Shown: one piece after another, positions 41,681 through 50,571 of the stretch | Layout: each line of letters begins with the position of its first letter | Position numbering within the stretch: position 1 is the stretch's first letter | Origin: an uncultured Alphaproteobacteria bacterium | GTDB lineage: Bacteria > Pseudomonadota > Alphaproteobacteria > Rs-D84 | Direction: 5' to 3' | DNA: 64,000 bases | Assembly: GCA_949082785.1 (NCBI GenBank) | Contig: CARVLU010000001.1 | Coordinates: forward strand, 33,455-97,454 | The notes under the pieces: generated by a model | Database searches by the model: none | Told to the model about the DNA's origin: nothing | The model's input: only the letters and a program-made list of their open reading frames with translations | Made by a program: the position numbers and the translations under genes

Positions 41681-42096
41681 TGAAAAAATTGGTATTGTTT
41701 ATATGTGGGGCGATGATATTTGGTGGGGAAGCATGGGCGGGTTTTGTCGCATCGTGTGCCGCATTGGACCTGAACGGCAATGTCGTGTCATGTCACATGC
41801 GATGTGCAGAATGTGATCGATCTGAATGTGTTGATTCCAGTGTGCCGTGCAGCAGCGGCGGTGGAACAATTGACCCGATTGATCCGCCAATAACAACCTG
41901 GTGTCTGAACGGTCAATACAAGAATCATAATACCTGTACAGATTGTCCGGAAGATGGATCGTCAGATGTGGGGGCCAAAAGTATAACACAATGTTATCAA
42001 CCGTCGGGGGCCACATTTAAAGATACAAGCGGCAATGGCGTATATACGGGCAATTGTTATTATGAGAAACTTAAACCCATTTTGCCCATTGGATAA
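41677..42096 (+). CDS. Small Cys-rich secreted protein
   Basis: 139 residues. Signal peptide (KKLVLFICGAMIFGGEAWA) followed by a Cys-rich mature part (CHMRCAECDRSEC, CTDCPEDG) and the family C-terminus SITQCYQPSGATFKDTSGNG. Likely exported and disulfide-bonded. Relatives in the window are at 15690, 44340, 53782 and the giant protein at 54437. Confidence 0.75.
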   Translation: MMKKLVLFICGAMIFGGEAWAGFVASCAALDLNGNVVSCHMRCAECDRSECVDSSVPCSSGGGTIDPIDPPITTWCLNGQYKNHNTCTDCPEDGSSDVGAKSITQCYQPSGATFKDTSGNGVYTGNCYYEKLKPILPIG

Positions 42097-42111
42097 TGAT
42101 ATGTCGTGAAA

Positions 42112-42138
42112 AAAATCCCCCGTTCGGGGGGATTTTTA
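42112..42138 (+). terminator. Shared terminator between convergent genes
   Basis: ATCCCCC-GTTC-GGGGGGAT with T runs on both strands, between the Cys-rich gene and the leftward lipase gene. Confidence 0.85.
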
Positions 42139-43062
42139 TATCTGGACATGGATTTCACATCGATTGATGCACCGTGCCCGGGTGCGCGCCATGTCCAAGA
42201 ATTCGACAATATCATACTGCACATCCGCATAGTTCAATTCCATCAGCAATTCATGACGCGCATCGGGATAAATCCGCAGGGATATGTTTTCAACCCCATG
42301 CGTGCGATAAAAATTGTACAGTTTGCGCGCCCATCGGGCATTCATACTGACCATGTCGCGGGACCCGCTGATAATCAGCATGGGGATATCTGGATTTGCC
42401 CGTCGGCGCAGCGTCATCAGATTGTGAAACAGTGAATGATAAAAACCATATGAAAAATTGTCCGCACGATACGGATCGCGGTCATGACGGGCAACCTGGG
42501 CTCGGTCGCGTGTCAAACGTGACGGCCGGCCGGGTTTGGACCGGATGGGCGAAAAATATTCCAGAAAACGGGCCGGGGCGTCCGGCGATTTGAATTTTTC
42601 GCCAATTGCCGCCACCATATTGGCAAACATCACCGCCATCCGCGGATACATGGCCGACCCCGACAGACAGACGCCCGAATGGGCACTGGTCTGTGAAATG
42701 ACCGATTGCGTGACAAAGCTGCCATAGCTGTGTCCGAATAAAAACACCGGCATGTTAAAGCGTTCGCGCAAATATTGCAGAATTTCCAATTCATCCATAA
42801 CGGTTGCGCCGAACAAATCATCGTCCCCGTCGGGGGTGCCGATGGCGGCGCGCGATGTGGCGGTTTTTCCATGGGCGCGATGGTCGTCGCCGAATACGAT
42901 GTAGCCGCGCGTGTTCAAAAATTTTGCAAACCGGTCATAACGGCGGATGTGTTCATCCATTCCATGAATGATTTGCACGACGCCGACGGGGCGCGTGACC
43001 CTGTCCCACAGGCCGCATGTTAATTTCTTGCCGTCGGATGCGATGAATGTCAATTCTTTCAT
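42136..43062 (-). CDS. Alpha/beta hydrolase, lysophospholipase/monoacylglycerol-lipase-like
   Basis: 308 residues. Oxyanion region IIHGMDEHIRRYDRFAKFL, FGDDHRAHGKT, nucleophile elbow GHSYGS (about residue 115), later Asp in SGSRDMVS and His in YPDARHELL form a catalytic triad. 'HGMDEH' is typical of monoacylglycerol lipases and lysophospholipase L2. Substrate not certain. Confidence 0.85.
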   Translation of the reverse strand: MKELTFIASDGKKLTCGLWDRVTRPVGVVQIIHGMDEHIRRYDRFAKFLNTRGYIVFGDDHRAHGKTATSRAAIGTPDGDDDLFGATVMDELEILQYLRERFNMPVFLFGHSYGSFVTQSVISQTSAHSGVCLSGSAMYPRMAVMFANMVAAIGEKFKSPDAPARFLEYFSPIRSKPGRPSRLTRDRAQVARHDRDPYRADNFSYGFYHSLFHNLMTLRRRANPDIPMLIISGSRDMVSMNARWARKLYNFYRTHGVENISLRIYPDARHELLMELNYADVQYDIVEFLDMARTRARCINRCEIHVQI

Positions 43063-43124
43063 ATGGGGATCCTTTTGGCTGAATTATGCCACCCCGCGCC
43101 CCGTTTGTGCACAGGAAGCGTCAC

Positions 43125-44288
43125 CTATTGCCCGGCATTGCGGCCCGCGACGCGCCCACTGGCCCAGGCCCAGTGTAAATTAAATCCGCCCAAATCGCCT
43201 GCGATGTCCATGACTTCGCCCGCAAAGAATAATCCCGGGCGCAACTTGGATTCCATGGTTTTGGATGAAATTTGGTCGGTCGATACGCCACCGCGAATGA
43301 CTTCGGCGCCATTCATCGAACCGCGATTGATGCGCGCGCGGTCAATCACAAAATCATTGATGCTCAACGCGATGGCCCGTAAATCTGTGTCGCGCCAATC
43401 GGCCAAATTGCGTGTGTCCGGCCCAATTAACCATTTAACAAATCGGGCGGGTAATTTTTGGGATAAATATGCGGTCAGTGTCTTGCGGCCATCGGTTTGT
43501 TTTGCCGTGCGCAATAATTGAAATATATCAACGCCCGGGCACAAATCAATGTGCATATCGTCGTCAAAATCAAACAAAGACGCGCGGTATGCCGCCGGTC
43601 CCCCGATACCGTTATGCGTGAACAGCAATGAATCCGTCACCGTCATGCGGCCCATGCGAATGCGCGCCGGTAACGATATCCCGGCCAAATCGGCGGCAAA
43701 CGCGTTCGTATTAATCGCCACCAGGGCGGGGCGGGGCGACACGATTTTATGTCCAAATTGTTTGGCCACGCGATGACCGAAATCCGACACACCCAAATTG
43801 GCATAGGACAGTCCCCCCGTCGCAATAATGACGCGCGGTGCCCCAAAATCCCCGCGCGCGGTCCGCAGGATAAATTTATCGTCCACAAATTCAATTGCAT
43901 CGGCCGTCGCATTCAACAATAAATCCGCCCCGCGTGCATCCGCCCGCAGCGCATCAATCACGGCCGGCGCCCCATCTGCGCAGAAGTATTGGCCGGGGCC
44001 CTTTTCGATTGGGGTTAAATGATGGTTGGTGGCCCATCCCAAGATATCGGCGGGCGTCACCTGGGTCAGGGCGGACCGAACAAAGTCCGGGTTTTCGCCG
44101 AAATACCGGTCGCGCGCGGCCGCCAAATTGGTAAAATTGCATCGGCCGCCGCCGGAAACACGTACCTTGCGCGCGGGGGAAACCCCCATGTCACAGATCA
44201 ATGTTCGGCGCCCGGCGCCAACCGTTTGGCCCGCCGCCGCCAATCCCGCGGCACCGGCGCCCACAATGATTACATCATAATTTTTCAT
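43125..44288 (-). CDS. HI0933/BaiN-like flavoprotein
   Basis: 387 residues. FAD-binding VIIVGAGAAGLAAAGQTV, then KVRVSGGGRCNFTN, VIIATGGLSYANLGVSDFG, and the C-terminal FAD motif LFFAGEVMDIAGDLGGFN. Members are NAD(P)/FAD-dependent oxidoreductases of mostly unknown substrate. 62 bp before the lipase gene on the same strand. Confidence 0.9.
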   Translation of the reverse strand: MKNYDVIIVGAGAAGLAAAGQTVGAGRRTLICDMGVSPARKVRVSGGGRCNFTNLAAARDRYFGENPDFVRSALTQVTPADILGWATNHHLTPIEKGPGQYFCADGAPAVIDALRADARGADLLLNATADAIEFVDDKFILRTARGDFGAPRVIIATGGLSYANLGVSDFGHRVAKQFGHKIVSPRPALVAINTNAFAADLAGISLPARIRMGRMTVTDSLLFTHNGIGGPAAYRASLFDFDDDMHIDLCPGVDIFQLLRTAKQTDGRKTLTAYLSQKLPARFVKWLIGPDTRNLADWRDTDLRAIALSINDFVIDRARINRGSMNGAEVIRGGVSTDQISSKTMESKLRPGLFFAGEVMDIAGDLGGFNLHWAWASGRVAGRNAGQ

Positions 44289-44339
44289 GTCCCATTTATA
44301 TCAGTTGTGACATAAAAAATCCATGATGAAAATGCGCCG

Positions 44340-44969
44340 TCAATTGCACCAGTAACTGCGCCCGTCCCAGCGGCCGCTGCCACTGGTATCGGAAAATGTG
44401 GTGCCGGTTTCGATATAGCAATTTGTGCGCGCCGTACTGCCGGCGGCGGTGGTGCCGTAAACGCCGCTGTCGGCGCTGCAACGGGTGCATCCGGTGGAAC
44501 CGTTTGATGTCGTGCCGTAATATCCCGGCGCACAGCGGTATTCGGTGGTTGATGTGCATTGGCCCGTGGTGCACCCGCATGTGCGGACGGTCCGCGTTTG
44601 GTATCCGGTGTTGCCATTGGTCCAACTGGTGGTGTTGCAATTGCTGCATGTTCGGCACGTTTGGCATTGGCCGTTGATACATCCCCAACCGGGGCCGTCG
44701 CAATCGCTGTCGGATGTGCATCCGCATGGGAATTCAATTGTTTTATTGTACTGGGCATCGACGCAGCTGCATTTGCCATTGCCCCCCTTGCCGGAACCGC
44801 ACATAAATGTTTCCAGACTGTCGTTCCATGAATATTCCTGGCAGGAGCCCGCATCACAGATGCAATTTCCGCCGCCGCCATACGAACACGGGATGTTGTA
44901 ACCATCATATGCCATGGCGCCATGGGTAATGGCCAGCGCGGCAATCAGCGTGTAAAAAATACTTCTCAT
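44340..44969 (-). CDS. Cys-rich secreted protein with attenuator leader
   Basis: 209 residues from ATG 44969 after CAGGAGATTG. Signal peptide RSIFYTLIAALAITHGAMA. Over 25 Cys in EGF/disintegrin-like spacing (CTSDSDCDGPGWGCINGQC, CRTCSNC), CAPGYYG, and the C-terminal pattern TNCYIETGTTFSDTSGSGRW. Exported, disulfide-rich, role unknown. The transcript begins with leader copy 3. Confidence 0.75.
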   Translation of the reverse strand: MRSIFYTLIAALAITHGAMAYDGYNIPCSYGGGGNCICDAGSCQEYSWNDSLETFMCGSGKGGNGKCSCVDAQYNKTIEFPCGCTSDSDCDGPGWGCINGQCQTCRTCSNCNTTSWTNGNTGYQTRTVRTCGCTTGQCTSTTEYRCAPGYYGTTSNGSTGCTRCSADSGVYGTTAAGSTARTNCYIETGTTFSDTSGSGRWDGRSYWCN

Positions 44970-44991
44970 CTTCAATCTCCTGTATTTGACA

Positions 44992-45212
44992 AACAAAAAC
45001 CACCAAATTTTTGGTGGTCAGGAGGTTGAGAACAATCGATTGAATTGTGTCGCGTATTTTGTGTTATTCCGCGAACCCTCCTGACCACGGTCAGGAGTCG
45101 TGTTGTTTATCGTCGCACTGGCTATAAAAACAGGCGCATATGCGCCCCATTTATAGTAAACGACGCAATCGAACGGGTTCTCACACCCCATCAGCGGAAC
45201 GCCCGCTGACAT
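44992..45212 (-). ncRNA. Attenuator-type leader RNA, copy 3
   Basis: Minus strand: segment 1 CTCCTGACC (45089-45097), segment 2 GGTCAGGAGGG (45076-45086), segment 3 CCTCCTGACCACC (45013-45025), segment 4 GGTGGT plus T run (44993-45004). Relative to the other copies, AA in all three pairing segments has become TGA/TCA together, so both alternative helices are preserved. It carries an extra long stem around GGGGCGCATATGCGCC. Confidence 0.65.
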
Positions 45213-45217
45213 CACGT

Positions 45218-45246
45218 ATTATAAATCAATTGGGTAAATAAAACAA
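45218..45246 (-). promoter_or_regulatory. Promoter of leader copy 3
   Basis: Minus strand TTGTTT, 17-bp spacer, TATAAT. Confidence 0.6.
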
Positions 45247-45269
45247 GCACATTGTCACAATCGGGACAA

Positions 45270-45740
45270 TCAGCGCTGTTCCAATTGGTCCAAAATGCGG
45301 TTCAGTTTGCGCAAAGAACTGTGTGCGCACCCACGTCCGGACCAACCCAAAATTTCTTGGCCGGTTTTGTTGTCCGCAATCGACATGTTAAAGCGCCACC
45401 ACCAAAATCCGTTAAACGGACACCAAAATGGGTTGAACTTGGGTCTTTGTTCATTAATCTGAATAACATATCTGGCCTTGCCATCGGGGGCATGGGATAA
45501 AATTGATTCTGCATCGTCCGATGCGATAAAGGTTGAACTAATTCTATCTTTTTTATAACCAACGGTAACTTTATAGCCGCGTTTTTCCAAATGGGGCTTA
45601 ATCGAATGTTGAAATTGATATCCGCCGCGGTCCACATAAATAACGGCGTCTTTGTCCAATGTGTCGGGTTTCAAATAAACATTGTTACATGCGCCCAGGC
45701 CCATCAACATAATCAGCATAATAAACGGCTTCGATTTCAT
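45270..45740 (-). CDS. Lipoprotein, unknown
   Basis: 156 residues from ATG 45740. Signal peptide with lipobox LGACNN, then YVDRGGYQFQHSIKPHLEKR and a Trp/Phe-rich block FWCPFNGFWWWRFNMSIAD. The upstream frame extension lacks a ribosome site. Probably outer-membrane or periplasmic; no family recognised. Confidence 0.65.
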   Translation of the reverse strand: MKSKPFIMLIMLMGLGACNNVYLKPDTLDKDAVIYVDRGGYQFQHSIKPHLEKRGYKVTVGYKKDRISSTFIASDDAESILSHAPDGKARYVIQINEQRPKFNPFWCPFNGFWWWRFNMSIADNKTGQEILGWSGRGCAHSSLRKLNRILDQLEQR

Positions 45741-45883
45741 TTGTGTATCCCTTTTACGACCGTAATATAATCTTATAATACAGGAAAACATTCAAGATAC
45801 AATCATAAAAACACGAAGTTCAAAGTGAATAAAATCGTTTCTTGCAATTGTTGTGCAAATATTTATAATATTGTGGTGCAATT

Positions 45884-45960
45884 GCACCCGTGGCTTAACT
45901 GGATAGAGCATCGCCCTCCGAAGGCGGGGATTGCGCGTTCGAATCGCGCCGGGTGCACCA
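45884..45960 (+). tRNA. tRNA-Arg(CCG)
   Basis: Acceptor GCACCCG/CGGGTGC, anticodon CCG, T arm GCGCGTTCGAATCGCGC, CCA encoded. Followed by a terminator (CCCATGAC-ACCA-GTCATGGG-TTTT). Its 3' end plus terminator is duplicated 171 bp downstream. Confidence 0.95.
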
Positions 45961-46027
45961 GAATTAAGAACCCATGACACCAGTCATGGGTTTTAATTAT
46001 GTGCTGTCACCCCGCGATTTGGACGCG

Positions 46028-46198
46028 CAGCGTTCGACAAGCAGTAGGCGTGATGAGCATAAAATGCCATCACGGCGTCACGATTGCCACGCCGGCCCCA
46101 TCGGGGCCCAGTGAATCCGCCGGGTGCACCAGAATTAAGAACCCATGACACCAGTCATGGGTTTTAATTATGTGCTGTCATCCCGCGATTTGGACGCG
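46028..46198 (+). mobile_element. tRNA-3'-end insertion element, copy C
   Basis: 80 bp (45948-46027) comprising the tRNA-Arg 3' end, terminator and downstream DNA are repeated with a single difference at 46119-46198. Between the copies is a 91-bp insert that starts with a T-loop-like GCGTTCGA. It then has GGCGTGATG (46047-46055), a 12-nt loop and CATCACGGC (46068-46076), followed by CGTCACGATTG, a GC-rich hairpin and GAATCC. Same architecture as copies A and B, and the freshest duplication. No ORF. Confidence 0.65.
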
Positions 46199-46212
46199 GC
46201 GGTGGTGATATA

Positions 46213-47025
46213 TTATTTTTCCCGCATAAAGCGCCGGTCCAGCAAACGTATGCGCTGTTGGCGTATCTTCACCAGTATTTTCAAGGTGCCCAAAATAACC
46301 CGCCGATTGACTTTGCGGCGTACCAATTCTTCGTAAAAATTCAGCAAATGCTTGTAATCCGATTCCGGACCCGGATATTGACGCAACAACGTGGTCAGGC
46401 AAAAGTTTTCGTTCCCCAACGCCACCGCGTCCAAATCCAGGATGCGCGAAATATTGTTCCCATTGGGCGTCAGCACATTCTTGGCATGCAAATCATTGTG
46501 AAACAGTCGCAGCGTTCCATACTGGCTGAGCAGATATGTGAACGTGCTGTAAAAAGATGCCAATGATGAACTGAACAGATTTTTCATATTGGATCTGTGC
46601 ACTTCATAGAAATACCGATACCGGGACGGACGGAATTCATTAACATCAATCTGGGAAATCTTGTGTTCCAGGGACAATATATTTTGGAATGCGTTGAATG
46701 TGCAAACATCCGGATTGGACAGCGTTATATGTTCATACAGTGTTTTATCCGGGCAATAACTGTATGATTCAAACCAAACATTGTCCTGGCCATGAACGCT
46801 GGTCCGTGGGGCGGGGACATCATGGTCGTTTAAAATGCGCGCGACCCAGGCATTGCGCGCCAAAACCGCCGGTTCGTTGAATTTGCAAACGCGGGTTGTG
46901 TTTTGTGTATCGACCAAGAACACCGGGCTGACCATGCCGGGCACGTCGGGGCGGCGGATATGATGCGCGTCGGGAAATATGTTGCAAATGGCATCATGAT
47001 AAAAGCTGTCCGGCTGGCGATACAT
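46213..47025 (-). CDS. Kinase-like protein (APH/LPS-kinase fold), second of pair
   Basis: 270 residues. A kinase N-lobe like start (VFLVDTQNTTRVCKFNEP), catalytic loop LFHNDLHAKNVL (about residues 175-186) and metal site ILDLDAV. It resembles aminoglycoside- or lipopolysaccharide-core-type kinases. Starts 3 bp after its paralogue at 47029. Substrate unknown. Confidence 0.65.
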   Translation of the reverse strand: MYRQPDSFYHDAICNIFPDAHHIRRPDVPGMVSPVFLVDTQNTTRVCKFNEPAVLARNAWVARILNDHDVPAPRTSVHGQDNVWFESYSYCPDKTLYEHITLSNPDVCTFNAFQNILSLEHKISQIDVNEFRPSRYRYFYEVHRSNMKNLFSSSLASFYSTFTYLLSQYGTLRLFHNDLHAKNVLTPNGNNISRILDLDAVALGNENFCLTTLLRQYPGPESDYKHLLNFYEELVRRKVNRRVILGTLKILVKIRQQRIRLLDRRFMREK

Positions 47026-47028
47026 GGC

Positions 47029-47835
47029 TTAGCGTTTCTTGGACTGGGATTGGCGCCACAATAAATATTTGCCAAAATTATTGATGTTGGCCATGGCCGC
47101 GACACGCCCGCGGTTGATTGGGGTGGACAATTTTTTGTCGCACAAATCGAACAATTCTGTGATGTCCAGACCCAAAGACTGGTATTTTGTCGCCATTGCC
47201 CCCAATGCAAAGTTGCGGTTACAAATGACAATGCTGTCCATATCCAGGAATGTGATGTTATCCCGGTCATCGACAACAATATTCTTTGGGGTGATGTCAG
47301 AATGAAACACGCCCATGTTTCGTTCGCGCCCCGCGTTCAATGCCCAGACCATTGGTTTGAATACAGCGGCCAGTAATTTGCCATTGCTGTTTTTAATATG
47401 GTGGGCCGCCATTTGATGCACGTATTTGCATTCATACGGCGCCAGGGCGCGCGGACTGATTTCATCCATTTTGGCAAAATTATTGATAACATGGTTATAA
47501 ATACGTTTTATCCGGTGTTCGGGCATGCCGTTGCCGATTTTTTCATATAACGTATCGCCATTCAGAATCGGATATGTTTCATACCACCGGTCGCGGACAC
47601 TGCCGATGTGCAGGTCGGGGACCGGAATATCGTTGCGTGCAAACAGCCGGGCCGCGCCCAGGTTTTTGCGGATTAATTCTTCGTCATTGAATTTAACGAC
47701 AAACTTTTCCCACGGCGTTTCCACGAAAAAGACCGTATTTTGGGTGCCCGCGATAACAGGGGCCCGGATATCAATAATGTTCGAATGAATGCGATAAATG
47801 CACCGTTTATAATAATCTTGAATGTTATCAGCCAT
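47029..47835 (-). CDS. Kinase-like protein (APH/LPS-kinase fold), first of pair
   Basis: 268 residues from ATG 47835. NTVFFVETPWEKFVVKFND contains a plausible ATP-binding Lys, GVFHSDITPKNIVVDD the catalytic Asp and Asn, and ITFLDMDSIV the metal Asp. Paralogue of the gene directly downstream. The pair lies after prfB on the same strand; no sugar- or antibiotic-related neighbours. Confidence 0.65.
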   Translation of the reverse strand: MADNIQDYYKRCIYRIHSNIIDIRAPVIAGTQNTVFFVETPWEKFVVKFNDEELIRKNLGAARLFARNDIPVPDLHIGSVRDRWYETYPILNGDTLYEKIGNGMPEHRIKRIYNHVINNFAKMDEISPRALAPYECKYVHQMAAHHIKNSNGKLLAAVFKPMVWALNAGRERNMGVFHSDITPKNIVVDDRDNITFLDMDSIVICNRNFALGAMATKYQSLGLDITELFDLCDKKLSTPINRGRVAAMANINNFGKYLLWRQSQSKKR

Positions 47836-47901
47836 GGATGTATCCTTGAATTTAATTGTCGAAAATGATTTTATGTCAATATTTCCGAAAGTCAAGCGAT
47901 A

Positions 47902-48973
47902 CTATCCGCGTTGCAACAGCGACAGCATGAAATCGTCCAGGTCCCCGTCCAAGACCGCATCGGAATCCGTTTTTTCAACGCCGGTACGCACGTCTTTGAC
48001 CAATTGATACGGGTACAGGACATAGTTGCGAATTTGGCTGCCCCATTCAATTTTCTTTTGCGCGGCCTTGGCTGCGTCTTCGGCTTCGGCCCGTTTTTGC
48101 AGTTCCAATTCGTACAATTTACTGCGCAGCATTTTCATCGCCATTTCGCGGTTCTGAATCTGGGACCGTTCATTTTGGCATGTGACCACGGTGTTGGTTG
48201 GCAAATGCGTGATGCGCACGGCACTGTCGGTTTTGTTGACGTGCTGGCCGCCGGCGCCCGATGCACGGTACGTGTCGATACGCAGGTCTTTGTCATTGAT
48301 TTCAATTTCGATATTGTCGTCAATGTCGGGCCAGACGTCCACGGATGCAAAGCTGGTCTGGCGTTTGCCATTGGCGTTAAATGGGGAAATGCGCACCAGA
48401 CGATGCACGCCGATTTCATTTTTCAGCCACCCATACGCCCGGTCGCCCGAAATGCGGTAAGTGATGTTTTTGATGCCGGCGGTGTCACCTTCGTGTTCTT
48501 CGATAACTTCGATAGAAAAACCATGCCGTTCGGCCCATCGGGCATACATGCGCGACATCATTTGGGCCCAATCTTGGGCCTCGGTCCCGCCGGCGCCGGC
48601 CTGGATGAACAGGAATGCGCCGCTGTTGTCGGCCGGTTCCCGGAACAAAGTAATAAATTTTGCCCGGTGCGCCGCATCGCCCAGCGCCGCAATGGCGTCC
48701 ACGATTTCCCCGTCGTCGGGGGCCATTTCGTATAATTCGGCCAGATTTTTGTATTCTGATTCCAGGGTTAATAATTCATTCAGTGTTTTTTCCAACCCCG
48801 ATTTTTTTTGCAGCAACGCGCGCGCCGCATCCGGGTTGTCCCACAGGTTTGGATTATTCACCTGGTCATTTAATTCGGAAATTTCGGATTGCAGTTTATC
48901 CGGGTCAAAGAAACCCCCTGACGGCACCCAGGTCGTCCGAAATTTGTGTTAAAACTTCGTTTGCGATAATCAT
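47902..48973 (-). CDS. prfB: Peptide chain release factor 2 with programmed +1 frameshift
   Basis: About 356 residues after frameshifting. Translation starts at ATG 48973 (MIIANEVLTQISDDLGAVRG), reaches AGG GGG TTT CTT TGA C, and must slip +1 at CTT (48910-48908) to continue as DPDKLQSEISELND. The internal Shine-Dalgarno-like AGGGGG and the in-frame TGA match the classic autoregulation by RF2. Release motifs are GGQ in SGAGGQHVNKTD and the SPF tripeptide in RISPFNANGK. Annotating only 47902-48927 would miss the N-terminus. Confidence 0.93.
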
Positions 48974-49092
48974 GCCCCGATTGTAGCAATTTATTCGTTT
49001 AAATCAACTTTTTTGTGGGGGCGGGGGTGAAATGAATGTTTGCCTTTGGCCCGCCAATATGTTAATATTTATGATAACGAGAGGGAATTCGC

Positions 49093-50343
49093 ATGAAGAA
49101 TATTTTATTCGCAATTGGTGTGATGGGTGCTGTGGCGGCAACGCCGGCGGCATTTGGCGTGTCGGCCGGGACGGTTGGCGCGGCGGATGCGTCGCGCGGG
49201 GTGTCCACAAATTCCGGGGTGTACGCGAACAATAATCGCGGGTACCAGGGATTGGCCAACGCATACAAAACCAATCAGCGCAATACGTATTACATGGTGA
49301 ACCAGCCGGATGTCGATACGGCATGCCGGGAAAAAATTTACAAGTGTTTATCCGATTACTGTGGCGATGTGACCGTCGTCCCCGGCCAGCGGTCCGGCCG
49401 GTGCACATACACATCGGAAAGTGAATTGTACAATTATGCGTTGCTGTGTCTGCAACGTGATACATCGATTTTGTTGCCCCAGTATGGTGTGAACACCAAA
49501 ACCGGGTCCAACGGCATGAACACCGCGGCCAGATTGTGCCCATCTTATGTACAACAGGAAGTGATGTCTTACCTGTCGATGGCGAACATGGCGGACCAGT
49601 TGAACAAATCGCATTCGACGCTGTGTTTGCAACGCCGCCAAGAATTAGAAGCCGCCATGGCATGTCATTCGGTGGCATTGGCGTACGGTAACGAAACGTC
49701 CAGCATGCTGACATCGCAATTGACCGATTATTGCGGCGCCGGTGTCCCCGGGGGCAGTGCCGAAATGGTCACCCGCTTCGCCAGTGCCGGTAACGTCGGG
49801 GCGAACGTTTGGGGATGGGCGGAAAAAATCGTCAATCTGGATTTGAATAAAAAGGGTAATGATTGGCAATCGGCGGTTGACGCGGTTCTGGCCAGTTATA
49901 CCAACCGCATGAATTTGGCATGCGGCGAAGATATGCAATTGAACACAGTATCGCATTCGTCCGGCAACAGTAATCAACCGTCCACACTGCAGACGGCCGC
50001 CGCATTGGCCGTGGGCGTGGCGTTCCCGACCCAGCCGGACCCGATTGTTGAAAATCCGTATGAAACCTGGTCCGTGTGGCAGGATATCAACAGCATGTCT
50101 GAAATCTATGACTGGAACACCGCGCAACAGGTTGTGCGGGCGGGGCTGTCGAATGTGGCCACCACCCAGAACGCATTTCTGACATCGGCCCAGATGGACA
50201 GCATGCAGCGTGCATACAAACTGGGGACCAAGGTGTTTATTATCCGCGACAGCAGTCGCTGCTTTGTTGTGCCGGTTGCCCAATTAACCGACCAAGAAAC
50301 ATCGGTCGTGGCGCAATCATTTGCCAATTGCATCAGCAAATAA
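49093..50343 (+). CDS. Secreted protein with paired-Cys blocks
   Basis: 416 residues. Signal peptide KNILFAIGVMGAVAATPAAFG, Ser/Gly/Asn-rich stretch, then Cys blocks CREKIYKCLSDYC, YALLCLQRD and STLCLQRRQELEAAMACH. Its style matches the large protein at 6805 (small residues near the N-terminus, then KCLSDYC/TCMDQFC). Probably periplasmic or surface, disulfide-bonded; no named family recognised. Confidence 0.7.
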   Translation: MKNILFAIGVMGAVAATPAAFGVSAGTVGAADASRGVSTNSGVYANNNRGYQGLANAYKTNQRNTYYMVNQPDVDTACREKIYKCLSDYCGDVTVVPGQRSGRCTYTSESELYNYALLCLQRDTSILLPQYGVNTKTGSNGMNTAARLCPSYVQQEVMSYLSMANMADQLNKSHSTLCLQRRQELEAAMACHSVALAYGNETSSMLTSQLTDYCGAGVPGGSAEMVTRFASAGNVGANVWGWAEKIVNLDLNKKGNDWQSAVDAVLASYTNRMNLACGEDMQLNTVSHSSGNSNQPSTLQTAAALAVGVAFPTQPDPIVENPYETWSVWQDINSMSEIYDWNTAQQVVRAGLSNVATTQNAFLTSAQMDSMQRAYKLGTKVFIIRDSSRCFVVPVAQLTDQETSVVAQSFANCISK

Positions 50344-50347
50344 AGAA

Positions 50348-50372
50348 AATCCCGCCCCGGCGGGATTTTTTG
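50348..50372 (+). terminator. Intrinsic terminator
   Basis: ATCCCGCC-CC-GGCGGGAT followed by TTTTTT. Confidence 0.85.
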
Positions 50373-50408
50373 TTATGCCCCACGCGGATGCGCGGGGACA
50401 ATAAATGA

Positions 50409-50510
50409 CTGGATTGCTTCGCCGATGGCTCGCAATGACAAAGGAGATGCAGTGCCAGGCAATTCAACACCCTTGTCATTGCGAGCCACGTCAGTGGCGT
50501 GGCAATCCAG
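50409..50510 (+). repeat. Inverted pair of CTGGATTGC...CGCAATGAC dispersed repeats
   Basis: CTGGATTGC...GGCTCGCAATGAC (50409-50439) and its inverse GTCATTGCGAGCCACG...GTGGCAATCCAG (50475-50510). Same unit as at 29217-29370, again just after a terminator. Confidence 0.7.
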
Positions 50511-50536
50511 AAAACACACCAATAAATTTAAATTCC

Positions 50537-50565
50537 TTGAACATTCGCGCGGGATGCGATATAAT
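50537..50565 (+). promoter_or_regulatory. Promoter of leader copy 1
   Basis: TTGAAC, 17-bp spacer, TATAAT; start near 50572. Confidence 0.8.
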
Positions 50566-50571
50566 AGACAC

